Positions 52,441-61,160 of a stretch of 64,000 bases of DNA are shown here, piece after piece. A program made the translations under genes and the position numbers. Each line of letters starts with the position of its first letter. Position 1 is the first letter of the stretch. The notes under the pieces are model-generated. The model was not told the origin of the DNA. It saw only the letters and a program-made list of their open reading frames with translations, and searched no databases. Origin of the DNA: Nitrospirota bacterium (GTDB lineage Bacteria; Nitrospirota; Nitrospiria; Nitrospirales; Nitrospiraceae); contig JAPLLG010000005.1 in NCBI GenBank assembly GCA_026387665.1, positions 62,001 to 126,000 on the forward strand. The letters are read 5' to 3'.

Positions 52441-52888
52441 TCGGCTTCACGGTACCTACGAAAACCTTCGTTTCGATCGATCACACCGGCCCTCAACAAA
52501 CTGCCCTGAGCTCCCCCTTTCGCCCAAGTCACGAGCAGACAAAAGCCGGACGTCACTGCCCCCACACTCACTCGAACGGCCAGGAAGACATGGAAAGAAT
52601 GTCATGCTACGTGCCTAGCTAAATACCCTACTTTGACTACAGATTGCCCTCATGGTAATCTGTTCAATCGTACGAGTCAGCACTAGGTCATCGCGCAGCC
52701 CCATCTCACTCGCTTATCTCAGCGCGATTGCATCATCAGGACGTGCGGCTCCTACGTTCCATCATATTCTGTGCTCGGATGCCTGGCAGACAGATGGACG
52801 GAATGATTTCGGCATTTCTATCCGACCCCCTCATCTCCATCACACGTTTTCCCACGGTGGAGATGCCTGGTTCTACAAAGGAGCACTG
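52441..52888. other. 448-bp gap between the ATPase gene and the small basic gene
   Basis: Nothing convincing here. An in-frame extension of the next gene runs up to 52652, but its residues lack coding character and the good Shine-Dalgarno is at 52878. No repeat, terminator or promoter stood out. Confidence 0.4.
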
Positions 52889-53173
52889 ATGAAGCTATCC
52901 ACTGGGTGGCGAGCCGACAAGACGAGGAAGAACCGAGCGCGGGCGACGCGGAAGCCAAAAATCCGATGGGAAGTGCTCGGCCTCCCAATGCCGCTTGATA
53001 CCAGCCTGACGACCTCGATGGAGGACATCCGCAAACAAGTATCAAATATGGCCAGCCGAGGGTTCGGTCAGGGCACTCGCTCCCGCACGGCTGAGCGAGA
53101 AGCAAAGACCACCGTGCATGCTCCAGAATCAACGACCAAGCGACGTCGTGGAGCGACGGAACCGTCGTCATAG
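52889..53173 (+). CDS. Small basic hypothetical protein
   Basis: ATG 52889 follows AAAGGAG at the right spacing. The 94-residue protein (MKLSTGWRADKTRKNRARATRK) is rich in Arg, Lys, Ser and Thr, and has LGLPMPLDTSLTTSMEDIRKQVSNMASRGFG in the middle. It might bind nucleic acid; nothing more can be said. It is 66 bp upstream of another small charged gene. Confidence 0.6.
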   Translation: MKLSTGWRADKTRKNRARATRKPKIRWEVLGLPMPLDTSLTTSMEDIRKQVSNMASRGFGQGTRSRTAEREAKTTVHAPESTTKRRRGATEPSS

Positions 53174-53239
53174 TCTGGATAAAATCTAACGGCACGCGAG
53201 AGGCGCCTCACAACGAGTCGCCACGCAAAGGAGGGCACC

Positions 53240-53431
53240 ATCGGACGAGCAGGAAAAACAACCATCGCAAAACGAGACCGCGAGAAAGCGAAACAGATTC
53301 AGCGGCGCGATAAAGACGCGAAGCGGGAACAGCGCAAGACCGAGAAGCCAGATCGCCCCTCGAACACCGAGGGAGGAGAAGATCCGGATTTGGCAGGGCT
53401 TCAGTGGGGCCCACAAGAACCGCTCTACTAA
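53240..53431 (+). CDS. Small charged protein, apparent ATC start codon
   Basis: A perfect AAAGGAGG lies 5 nt before an ATC at 53240. The frame then runs 63 codons to TAA at 53429 and encodes (M/I)GRAGKTTIAKRDREKAKQ..., a Lys/Arg/Glu-rich protein ending LQWGPQEPLY. There is no ATG, GTG or TTG in the first 50 codons, and upstream the same frame reaches a stop at 53180 without a start codon. The codon use looks real and the Shine-Dalgarno is exceptional. So either ATC is used as the start (as AUU is in E. coli infC) or a mutation has removed the start. Confidence 0.6.
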   Translation: MGRAGKTTIAKRDREKAKQIQRRDKDAKREQRKTEKPDRPSNTEGGEDPDLAGLQWGPQEPLY

Positions 53432-53516
53432 GGATGATGTGAGGGCAGGCCCCGCGCATCACATCACGCCCAACCGACGCCGCCCTCACAAATCGTTCGA
53501 CGGGAAACCAGGCCAG

Positions 53517-53539
53517 CCGCGTGGAGGGCAACCACGCGG
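53517..53539. other. Perfect 8-bp hairpin
   Basis: CCGCGTGG, a 7-base loop AGGGCAA, then CCACGCGG. It lies in the gap 53432-53658. No T tract follows, so it is not a classical terminator; its role is unknown. Confidence 0.55.
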
Positions 53540-53658
53540 CGATACAACCATCAGCCTCACGAGGGCACCAGGCCCTCTGCCTCTACCGAGACCAGCAAAT
53601 CATTTTCAATCGTCGGCATCAGACACCTGAGTCCTGGCACCCCTCTCGCCTGAGAAGC

Positions 53659-54912
53659 CTACGCTCCCTCAGGCACGGCGGGGCCAGACTGTTGCTGGCG
53701 TCGGTCCTCGCCTGGACGGCCCCACCGCTGACGATCGCCCCTGGAACGATCAGCCCCTCCCCTCGAAGGGGAACGATCACCGGGGCACGGGCTTCCCTCT
53801 GCCAACGGCACAGCATGCCCCAACAGGGTCTCGATCGCACGCAGCTGATCATGATCCTCAGCCGTCACGAAACTGGTGGCTCGCCCGGTCATCTTCATCC
53901 GGGCTGTCCGTCCAATACGATGGATATAGTCCTCCGGAGAGTTCGGCAAGTCGTAATTCACCACATGGCCGATATTCGCCACGTCAATTCCGCGGGCTGC
54001 GACGTCCGTTGCGACGAGAATCCTCACTTGCCCGCGCTTAAATCCGTCGAGCGCGCGGAGGCGCTGCGGCAACGTTCGATCGCCGTGGATGACCGCAACG
54101 CGGTGACCGGCCTGCTCCAACGTCTGACCGAGTCGATCGACCCGGCTCTTGGTCCGAGCGAACACGAGAACCGTTCCTCGCTCCACCCCCAGCAACGACA
54201 CCAATAGATTCGTCTTTTCATGGAACGTCGTATAGTGCACCGCCTGCGTGACACCTTCCGCCGTCGTCGAATGAGGCGTCACCATCACACGAACCGCATC
54301 CTTCAAGCTCGCCTGAACCAAACGGGTCACATCGGTCGGAAGGGTGGCAGAAAAAAGCAACGTCTGTCGCTCCAGCGGCAAGGCGTCAAGGATCTGATTG
54401 ATCTGTGGCGCAAAGCCCATATCGAGCATACGGTCAGCTTCGTCCAGCACCAGAATCTTGATGGGAAGCATATTGACCGTCCCGTTCCACATATGGTCCA
54501 GCAAGCGCCCCGGCGTGGCGACCAGGATGTCGGGCCGCTGACGCAACCCCCTGATCTGCGCCTGCATATCGCTCCCCCCGACAATGACCGTCGCGGAGAT
54601 ATTGTGGCTCCGGCCCAGCTTCTCGATCGAATCGAAAATCTGCAAGGCCAATTCCCGGGTCGGCGCAAGAATCAACGCCTGCGGATGCCCTTTCGGCAGG
54701 GCCGACAGCCGTTCGATCATGGGCACCACAAACGCCGCGGTCTTCCCGGTGCCGGTTTGCGCGCAACCAATGACGTCCCGGCCCTCAAGAGCTGGGGGAA
54801 TGGCCTGCGCTTGAATGGGAGTCGGAACCAGTAAACCCGCTGCCGTCAAATCCCGCAACAGCGGCTCAGACAAACCAAGGGTGTGAAAACTCGTGTGAAC
54901 AGAGGTATCCAC
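53659..54912 (-). CDS. DEAD-box ATP-dependent RNA helicase
   Basis: A 417-residue helicase with the complete motif set: Q motif (FHTLGLSEPLLRDLTAAGLLVPTPIQ), I AQTGTGKT, Ia PTRELALQ, GG, Ib TPGRLLDH, II DEAD, III SAT, IV VLVFARTKS, V ATDVAARGID and VI HRIGRTAR. A basic, Arg/Gly/Ser-rich tail (GDRSPSRGGADRSRGDRQRWG) gives extra RNA binding, as in RhlE/CsdA-type enzymes. It remodels structured RNA, typically in the cold or during ribosome assembly. A 7-bp inverted repeat (GCCTGAG/CTCAGGC) overlaps its stop codon. Confidence 0.95.
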   Translation of the reverse strand: MDTSVHTSFHTLGLSEPLLRDLTAAGLLVPTPIQAQAIPPALEGRDVIGCAQTGTGKTAAFVVPMIERLSALPKGHPQALILAPTRELALQIFDSIEKLGRSHNISATVIVGGSDMQAQIRGLRQRPDILVATPGRLLDHMWNGTVNMLPIKILVLDEADRMLDMGFAPQINQILDALPLERQTLLFSATLPTDVTRLVQASLKDAVRVMVTPHSTTAEGVTQAVHYTTFHEKTNLLVSLLGVERGTVLVFARTKSRVDRLGQTLEQAGHRVAVIHGDRTLPQRLRALDGFKRGQVRILVATDVAARGIDVANIGHVVNYDLPNSPEDYIHRIGRTARMKMTGRATSFVTAEDHDQLRAIETLLGHAVPLAEGSPCPGDRSPSRGGADRSRGDRQRWGRPGEDRRQQQSGPAVPEGA

Positions 54913-55434
54913 TGCACTATCCTTTCAGTGTGATCGCATTAAGACGGGATCAGAGAGCCGAGGGGAGAGAAACCAGGAAGGCATCCACTCCAATAGGACC
55001 TGGTCGCGATGCGATCGCGAAGTCCGTTATGGTGTATACAGCCGCGCCGCCGGACTACTGCGACTACGATGTAAAAATCATCGTACAGCATGCCTCCCCT
55101 GGCGTCAACTTTCATGAAAAAAGAGCGCCGCTCGATGCACTTAAGCAAAAACACTCTCAGTTGTGATTGTGATCTGGACCAGATGCGGCCATAAAAGACG
55201 CGTAGCTTCGCTATCCCAACGAAACTATGCTATGGTGAGGGCGGATGAAGGCCGGTCGCTATTCTATCCCTCGCGCCTCGCTTCCCTCCCTCTAGATCCT
55301 GCGCGACCGATGCTCTAGTTTCCGCCCTGCTCGGCACAGAGGCCTCTCGGGGCAAGCGCCAAGCTGCGCAGGCTATCCCGCGCAGGACCTTGTCCGGTCT
55401 CACGAGCGGCACATCCGGCGCAACAGTGCAGACC
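54913..55434. other. 522-bp divergent gap between the helicase and desaturase genes
   Basis: No gene is supported here. The 5' part may hold a long leader for the helicase (minus strand), which cold-shock helicases often have. A small frame at 54930-55166 lacks a Shine-Dalgarno. No riboswitch or tRNA was recognised. Confidence 0.4.
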
Positions 55435-55462
55435 TTGATCAAATCGACATGCAGCGTATAAT
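55435..55462 (+). promoter_or_regulatory. Sigma70-type promoter for the desaturase
   Basis: TTGATC (55435-55440), a 16-bp spacer and a perfect TATAAT (55457-55462), about 48 bp before the ATG at 55510. Confidence 0.6.
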
Positions 55463-55509
55463 GGCGACTACGGCCACAATACGAACCTCCTCCGGGATTA
55501 CGAGGCCCT

Positions 55510-56439
55510 ATGAATCAGACGCCCCCACAACGTACGACTCCTCGCTCACCGACGATCGCCCTCACCCCGACCGGCATGCCAATCGCGATCAGCCGACGCT
55601 ACAACAAGATCTGGACCATCATCCTCTTTTGCGCCATTGCCATGGGTGCCATGATCGGGGTCCCGCTGTATGGATATCTCTATCACTATACCTGGCTAGA
55701 CTGGTCGCTCTTTGGGCTGCTCTACGTCGTCAGCGGGCTGGGTATTACCGTCGGCTACCATCGACTAATGGCCCATCGCAGCTTCGATTGTCCCAACTGG
55801 GTCAAGGGTGCGCTCCTGATCGCAGGCGCCTGGGCCCTGCAAAACTCCGCCATCAAATGGGCCTCCGACCATCTACGCCACCACGCGCATTGCGACGAGG
55901 AGAAGGACCCCTACAATGCGCAGCTGGGATTCTGGCATAGCCACTGCGGATGGCTATTCACCCCTGACAAATACGCCGATCCCAAATATGCGACGCGCGT
56001 CGCAAACGACCCCGTTGCGATCTGGCAACATCAACATTACCCCCTCCTGGTCCTCTCAGGACTGGCAGGCACGTTCCTCATCGGCTTTCTTCACAACGGC
56101 CTCATGGGTGGAGTCGGCTGCTTTCTCCTTGCCGGCCTGGGCCGCACATTTGCCGTGCTGAATTCGACGTTCTGCATCAACTCCGTCTGCCACCTGTGGG
56201 GACGACAACCGCACGGCACCTCCGACTCCAGCCGGGATAGCTGGCTGGTCTCCCTCGTGACATTTGGCGAGGGGTACCATAACTACCATCACATGTATCC
56301 GACCGACTTCCGAAACGGTCCCAACTGGTACCACTTCGATCCCTCGAAATGGCTCATCCTCGGGCTCGCCTCACTGGGGCTTGCGACATCGCTGCGGACC
56401 GGCTCGTATGTCGAAGACCCGCTCGCTCGGACGAACTAA
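55510..56439 (+). CDS. Membrane fatty-acid (acyl-CoA / acyl-lipid) desaturase
   Basis: A 309-residue membrane enzyme with several hydrophobic segments and the three His boxes of the delta-9 desaturase class: HRLMAHR, HLRHHAHCDEEKDP and EGYHNYHHMYP. These hold the di-iron centre. It inserts a double bond into acyl chains and raises membrane fluidity, commonly in the cold. It has its own promoter and precedes an RRM gene. Confidence 0.93.
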   Translation: MNQTPPQRTTPRSPTIALTPTGMPIAISRRYNKIWTIILFCAIAMGAMIGVPLYGYLYHYTWLDWSLFGLLYVVSGLGITVGYHRLMAHRSFDCPNWVKGALLIAGAWALQNSAIKWASDHLRHHAHCDEEKDPYNAQLGFWHSHCGWLFTPDKYADPKYATRVANDPVAIWQHQHYPLLVLSGLAGTFLIGFLHNGLMGGVGCFLLAGLGRTFAVLNSTFCINSVCHLWGRQPHGTSDSSRDSWLVSLVTFGEGYHNYHHMYPTDFRNGPNWYHFDPSKWLILGLASLGLATSLRTGSYVEDPLARTN

Positions 56440-56459
56440 CAGGTCACGAAGGGAAGCTG

Positions 56460-56723
56460 ATGGGGAAGCGGGTTCTATACGTGGGAGGGCTCCCGGACAA
56501 GGTTTCGGACTGTGAGCTACGCGGGCTCTTCGCCTCCTATGGCCTGGTTGCCAGAGCCTACGTCGTCCGGTTCAAACATACGGGCAAGTCAGCCGGATAC
56601 GGATTCGTCGAAATGGGATCCGGCGAACAGGCCGTAAGCGCCGTGAGCGCTCTTGAAGGCACCGAATGGGAGGGCCACCTCCTCAGGCTCTATGTGACGC
56701 CCTACGCGAACCAGCCTGCCTGA
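56460..56723 (+). CDS. RRM-domain RNA-binding protein
   Basis: ATG 56460 follows AAGGGAAG. The 87-residue product is a single RNA recognition motif: RNP2 LYVGGL and RNP1 AGYGFVEM (a variant of the usual GFGFVEM). It resembles the short Rbp proteins of cyanobacteria and other bacteria, which are often induced in the cold. It lies 20 nt after the desaturase gene. A longer paralogue is at 57406. Confidence 0.9.
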   Translation: MGKRVLYVGGLPDKVSDCELRGLFASYGLVARAYVVRFKHTGKSAGYGFVEMGSGEQAVSAVSALEGTEWEGHLLRLYVTPYANQPA

Positions 56724-56780
56724 TAGAACATCGAACAATCAGCCTGCGAACCCTACACACGTCACGGAGAAGAACTAGCT

Positions 56781-57083
56781 ATGGGCCGCACGAACCTCGA
56801 CCCGATCATGACCTTTCCCGACGGATCACACCTCTTGATCAGCACCGCCTGCTCAAAAGAAGGAAGCTTTTCCTGCGCCCTCTATATGGCAACTATCGAA
56901 GCCGATGACCGAGGGGCCTTCCGCGTCGTCTCCAACCACCTGGACGCAGCCACCTGCCTGGTGGCGCAAGAAGACGCCTACAACTACGCCCAACGCCTCT
57001 ACCCCCGCTCAGCTGAGACGATGAAAAAGCCCCCCTACCTGATCTGGCACGGCCCCGGCCCCACCGGCAATGCAGATGTCTAG
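56781..57083 (+). CDS. Hypothetical protein, 100 residues
   Basis: A soluble protein, MGRTNLDPIMTFPDGSHLLISTACSKEGSFSCALYMATIEADDRGAFRVV. Two Cys in 'STACSKEGSFSCALYM' may bind metal or form a disulfide. Its family is not recognised. It sits between the two RRM genes and may be in the same transcript as the first. Confidence 0.6.
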   Translation: MGRTNLDPIMTFPDGSHLLISTACSKEGSFSCALYMATIEADDRGAFRVVSNHLDAATCLVAQEDAYNYAQRLYPRSAETMKKPPYLIWHGPGPTGNADV

Positions 57084-57211
57084 AGCGGACGAGTAAATAC
57101 TCCAGCGCCAGCTTTCGATCTTCAACCAGCCGACTCTCACCCTGCCCTACTAGACCCCTACAATTCAGCATGACCAGGGGCTATAGCTTTTCATAGACAC
57201 CTCTGTTAGTA

Positions 57212-57250
57212 TGCTGTTGTCTCATGCGGCGGGCCTCGCATGAAACAGCA
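57212..57250 (+). promoter_or_regulatory. Stem-loop in the leader of the second RRM gene
   Basis: TGCTGTT ... CATGCG, an 8-base loop, CGCATG ... AACAGCA: two stacked stems. It lies about 155 nt upstream of the ATG at 57406, within the 322-bp gap 57084-57405, and could regulate or stabilise the transcript. Confidence 0.5.
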
Positions 57251-57405
57251 AATAGAACGGCCCATCACCGATATTGTTGTTGCCGAGAATCTGATCGGAA
57301 GTTCGACCCAAGCCGCTCCATTGTTCGCGTCTTCGGCCCGTTCCTTCCCCTCGTGTATTCGTTCTCGAGTCGCAGACAATATCAATTTCAGAAGGAGGAA
57401 CCCCC

Positions 57406-57747
57406 ATGGGTTCAAAACTTTATGTCGGCGGGTTGCCCTATGCGGCAACTGAATCACAGCTCACCACCCTCTTTGCCGCGCATGGCACCGTCGAGTCTGC
57501 GCGTGTGATCACGGATAAGTTCACCGGGCAATCACGAGGCTTCGGCTTCGTCGAGATGGCCACACAGGAAGAAGCCAAGGCCGCGATTGCGGCATTGAAC
57601 GGCTCCCAGATGGACGGCCGTCCCCTGACTGTCAATGAAGCCAAGCCCCAAGAGCCCCGCACCGGCGGCGGCGGCGGTGGCGGTGGTCGTTTTGGTAGCG
57701 GTGGCGGTGGTGGCGGTGGCGATCGCGGCGGTCGCAGCCGCTTCTAA
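57406..57747 (+). CDS. Glycine-rich RRM RNA-binding protein
   Basis: A 113-residue protein with an RRM (RNP2 LYVGGLPY, RNP1 GFGFVEM) at residues ~1-80 and a Gly/Arg-rich tail with (G)n runs and RGGRSRF. This matches bacterial Rbp proteins and plant glycine-rich RNA-binding proteins. An AGGAGG lies 8 nt before the ATG. A structured leader and a clear terminator delimit the gene. Confidence 0.94.
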   Translation: MGSKLYVGGLPYAATESQLTTLFAAHGTVESARVITDKFTGQSRGFGFVEMATQEEAKAAIAALNGSQMDGRPLTVNEAKPQEPRTGGGGGGGGRFGSGGGGGGGDRGGRSRF

Positions 57748-57776
57748 CGAAGCGCTAACCAGCACAAGCTGCAGAA

Positions 57777-57806
57777 GGGGCGCTTCATCCGAAGCGCCCC
57801 TTTTTG
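57777..57806 (+). terminator. Rho-independent terminator of the glycine-rich RRM gene
   Basis: GGGGCGCTTC, a 4-base loop, GAAGCGCCCC, then TTTTTGTT. Confidence 0.9.
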
Positions 57807-58027
57807 TTATAGCCCAGCTCCCCCTATTCAATTCGTCACAACGAACGAAATCCCGTCTAGCGGTCACACTCATACAAACATAACAAGTACCCTTCTCAAC
57901 GTGGGCACTCGATGCCTCACACGCTATAGGCAACGGCGTGAGTACTTCATGGAATTGTCTAGATTCCAAGGCAAGTACCCTAGCAGGCTGAGCCAAAGCC
58001 CTTTCAGCACAACAGAATGGCCTTCCA

Positions 58028-58153
58028 GCAGGATGCTCAATAAGGCACCCAGCAAGGCCGCAGGCGAGTCAAATCCGGAGACCTGCCCTCTGGGATGGAC
58101 CGAGGATTCCGACGAACCGAGAACGGCGCTGTGAGGGGTTTCCCTGCATCAGG
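58028..58153. repeat. 126-bp inverted-repeat element, copy E (degenerate)
   Basis: Starts GCAGGATGCTCAATAAG and has CCAGCAAGGCCGCAGGCGAG, then GAGGATTCCGA and CGAGAACGGCGCTG, but its right end is degraded (GCATCAGG). It stops next to the methyltransferase stop codon at 58154. Confidence 0.78.
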
Positions 58154-58954
58154 CTAGATCTTCCATCCGGACATGACACAGCGCTGTGCCATCAACGGCG
58201 CAAAGCTCCCCATATCTTGCGATACCTTCGTCATGACCTCATCCGCCAACCCCTGATCCCCGAAACATTCATAGGCATCATCCAGAAAACCGCCCCGGAG
58301 CAATGGGTGGTGGAGAAACACAGGACCGGCGCCAGACGCTACCTCCAACGGAGACTCGGTGACGGCAATGCGGCCAAGATGAAGCCGCTCCAGCCACCCC
58401 CGCGCCTCTGCTGCTGACGGTCGTTCAGCAAGATAGGCTTCTAGCTTGCGGCGCTCCGCAAGGAGACCACGCACAGCCATTTCCTGATCGATCCGACGCC
58501 ACAGGGAATCGAACGTGCCGAGCGAAGGGAACGTCAGCACCAGTTGGCCTCCGGGCTTGAGATGCGCCAGCAATCCTTGGATGACTTCAAAACGGTTGGG
58601 ACGGAAAAACATCACCGAGAGGTTGCCGGTGATGCGATCAAAACAGGGCAGATGCGAAGGCAAGGCCCGCATATCCAGACATTCGAACCGCAGCCAGGGA
58701 AGCGCGTCTCCCTGGATCGCTCGCGCGCGCTCGACCTGCCGCCGGCTGAGATCAAGAGCCAGAACCTGTCCCGTTGGCCCCACCTGCTCTGCCAGATAGA
58801 AGGCCGGAATCCCGTGGCCTGAGGCGATATCGAGGATGGACGCGCCAGGGGAAATATCCAGATGTTGCAGCAACGATTCAGCGAAGGGGGTGGACCAATA
58901 GTCGTGGGAGGGAAGAGGCCAGCGAGGCTTCACAGCAGTCCTGTGGTCAGTCAT
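58154..58954 (-). CDS. Class I SAM-dependent methyltransferase
   Basis: ATG 58954 follows AGGGAG. The 266-residue product has motif I ILDIASGHGIPAFYL, the acidic loop LALDLS, FECLDMR and LKPGGQLVLTF. The substrate is unknown. Its stop abuts repeat copy E. The family resembles UbiE/small-molecule methyltransferases. Confidence 0.88.
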   Translation of the reverse strand: MTDHRTAVKPRWPLPSHDYWSTPFAESLLQHLDISPGASILDIASGHGIPAFYLAEQVGPTGQVLALDLSRRQVERARAIQGDALPWLRFECLDMRALPSHLPCFDRITGNLSVMFFRPNRFEVIQGLLAHLKPGGQLVLTFPSLGTFDSLWRRIDQEMAVRGLLAERRKLEAYLAERPSAAEARGWLERLHLGRIAVTESPLEVASGAGPVFLHHPLLRGGFLDDAYECFGDQGLADEVMTKVSQDMGSFAPLMAQRCVMSGWKI

Positions 58955-59155
58955 GTCGGTCTCCCTGTCGTGGCATCGATATCGCCGCCACCGCCACCAG
59001 GCCAAGATTCACCAGCATCCTGGACGCGGATGACGCAAGGCCCGCAGCTTCGACTGGAACACTTTGCATGGTGCTTCCGGGGTCCGCAGAGAGGGGGATC
59101 AGCGTCATGCGGCTGGGCAGAAAAACCGGCGCACCTCACCCACGGCCGCTTACCG

Positions 59156-59350
59156 CTAATGTTTCGGCTGGCGTTTCGGATGAAGGCCCTTGTCGCTCTT
59201 GCTCATCGGCTTGCTGGACTCGCCCTCAGCAAAGAGATCCTCAAGCTGCGACTCACTGCATGTGAGGTCGGCATCGGCTGATTTTCGTGACGCTGCACCG
59301 ACCGGCTTGGCTACAGAATGAACCTTCTTGTTGTTGGCATCGTCCGGCAT
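59156..59350 (-). CDS. Small Ser/Lys-rich hypothetical protein
   Basis: A 64-residue protein, MPDDANNKKVHSVAKPVGAASRK, with a middle acidic part and a basic end. GAGG lies about 10 nt before the start. Small, charged and without family signature. Confidence 0.45.
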   Translation of the reverse strand: MPDDANNKKVHSVAKPVGAASRKSADADLTCSESQLEDLFAEGESSKPMSKSDKGLHPKRQPKH

Positions 59351-59530
59351 GATGGCAGTCCTCTTTCTTGGTAAGTATGGGCCGCCACAGCGGCACCTAC
59401 CCCCTAGCGCACGTTATCAGCAGCGATTGATGGAAGAGGATTCGCCCGTCGCCCGCACCGTGATGGCGCAAACGCCGGCGAGTCAATCACTCACAACCAT
59501 GATCGTGCGGCTCACTCGTTCGTACGGACC

Positions 59531-59725
59531 CTACGCCCCAACGGCCACAGCAGCCTGAGCCTGAGGAGGCTGAGCCGTTGCGGCTGGGGCTGCCTGCATG
59601 GACGCCTTCAGCTCATCCATCGCCCTCGCCACGTCGGCTTCCGTCGACCCAAAGCGATCCCCCATCACCTTCAAGGCCTGAGTGATCGCTTTCTTCATCT
59701 TCGCAATTTGTTCTTCTGGTGTCAC
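59531..59725 (-). CDS. Small helical hypothetical protein, GTG start
   Basis: GAAGGAG precedes the GTG. The 64-residue product (MTPEEQIAKMKKAITQALKVMG) has an N-terminal helix and an Ala/Gln/Pro-rich tail. No family recognised. The 302-bp gap 59726-60027 upstream holds no gene I trust. Confidence 0.5.
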   Translation of the reverse strand: MTPEEQIAKMKKAITQALKVMGDRFGSTEADVARAMDELKASMQAAPAATAQPPQAQAAVAVGA

Positions 59726-60027
59726 CGTATCACTCCTTCATCAGTTGGGGGCTATCGAGAGGAATCCGCGTATCTCCGCGAACTCCAGTGACCGCCAGGA
59801 ACCGGCTCGGCCAGATCCCGGTGATCACACCCACGAATTCATCGCAGCACTGTAGAAACACTCCGGCACAGGAGCGGCGGAGACTGGGGAATCAAACGCG
59901 CAGGGAAAAGTCGGAGGCGCGAGGGATAGAGCAGTCAGCGAGGCTCAACACAGCACACCTCTATGCTAGACGCCGTCAAGAGCCCGGTCAAGCGGTATTA
60001 ATTAATGGAAGACAGGGAACGGCCACG

Positions 60028-60813
60028 CTAATGTGTGGCCTCAGTGGACGTGGCCGCAACGCGCCGGTCGCCTTCTCCCAATTTGCGGCGAAACAATTCC
60101 ACCACCATGTCGTAACAGATCCGCGCCACAGCCGGATCGTAGCGGGGGCCTTCGTCGCGAAGAAAGGCGTGCGCCGCATTGAACTCATGCCACTGGAAAT
60201 GCGCGCCAGCATCACCCAACGCTTTGTAGATCAGCGCACGTCCCTCGCGTGGGACGTGAGGGTCCTGCCTCCCCCAGATCATCAGCAACTCGCCCATGAT
60301 CTCGCCGATCCGGTCCAGACTGTTGTCATGCATCCCCTCGCCCAGGCCTCGCTTATGGATATCCGTCGCGTAGAAACAGGCGGCGGCCAGCACATCAGGC
60401 TGCATCGCTGCGCGAAACGCCAAATGGCCCCCGATGCAGATTCCCATGACGCCCAGCTTACCGGTGCAAGAGGGTAGGGACCGGAGAAAATCCAGCGCCG
60501 CGCGCGCGTCGCTGTCGTAGTTCGCCAGCACCTTCGTGGTCTTGTGCCGATTGCCGCGCGCAGCTCCGGCTTCATCATAGGCCAGCACCGTGCCGGCCGG
60601 CTCCAGTTCGTGGTAAATTTCAGGAACCGCCACCACAAATCCATGGCTCGCGAGCAGCGCTGCGGCGCGCCGGATGGGCCCCGTCACCTGGAAAATCTCC
60701 GAAAACAACACCAGACCAGGATACCGCCCCTCAGCCACCGGCCGAAATAGATACGTCCGCATGGGCCCTGTGGGAGTGGAGATATCAGCCGATTCCGCAT
60801 CTGTGATGATCAT
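60028..60813 (-). CDS. Dienelactone hydrolase family protein (second paralogue)
   Basis: ATG 60813 follows GGAG. The 261-residue enzyme has VLFSEIFQVTGPIRRAAALLASHGFVVAVPEIYHE, the nucleophile Cys in MGICIGGHLAF, Asp in IWGRQDPHVP and His in AAHAFLRDEG. The substrate is unknown. It differs from the copy at 40127 in its motif region (CIGG against CMGG). Confidence 0.87.
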   Translation of the reverse strand: MIITDAESADISTPTGPMRTYLFRPVAEGRYPGLVLFSEIFQVTGPIRRAAALLASHGFVVAVPEIYHELEPAGTVLAYDEAGAARGNRHKTTKVLANYDSDARAALDFLRSLPSCTGKLGVMGICIGGHLAFRAAMQPDVLAAACFYATDIHKRGLGEGMHDNSLDRIGEIMGELLMIWGRQDPHVPREGRALIYKALGDAGAHFQWHEFNAAHAFLRDEGPRYDPAVARICYDMVVELFRRKLGEGDRRVAATSTEATH

Positions 60814-60920
60814 CCCGTTCTCCAATATAATGGATGGGGCGTGCACCGTAACGCCAGTCCATCAAACCCGTCAGCGTCAATCGCAACGTGAATCAGTTGC
60901 CGGCCCAAACAGAGCCCGAC

Positions 60921-61070
60921 TCACGACTCCTCCTCTTCGACCTGCTCAATCGCGGACTGAATCCCCGCGACAAATCTATCCGGCTGCGCTAACGCGTTCT
61001 CTGTCAGTTGAAACTCAGAGACCAACACACCATCTTTATCGACAATGATCAATCGATAACCCTGTTTCAT
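60921..61070 (-). CDS. Small hypothetical protein, 49 residues
   Basis: Starts MKQGYRLIIVDKDGVLVSEFQLTE and ends EQVEEEES. The product is compact; no family recognised. The start is uncertain, with the frame open to 61109. Confidence 0.4.
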   Translation of the reverse strand: MKQGYRLIIVDKDGVLVSEFQLTENALAQPDRFVAGIQSAIEQVEEEES

Positions 61071-61160
61071 CGCAGCGCCCCCGTTAACGCTCCATATGAA
61101 AAACCCCAAGAACGAACGGCCAGTCTCGCTCGTCCCGCCACGTACGCAAAGGGAGAACGA

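Noticed and set aside
52652-52888. N-terminal extension of the small basic gene
   Set aside because: The good Shine-Dalgarno is 11 nt before 52889, and the extension has little coding character.
54930-55166. Small plus-strand frame in the helicase-desaturase gap
   Set aside because: No Shine-Dalgarno and no family pattern; probably chance.
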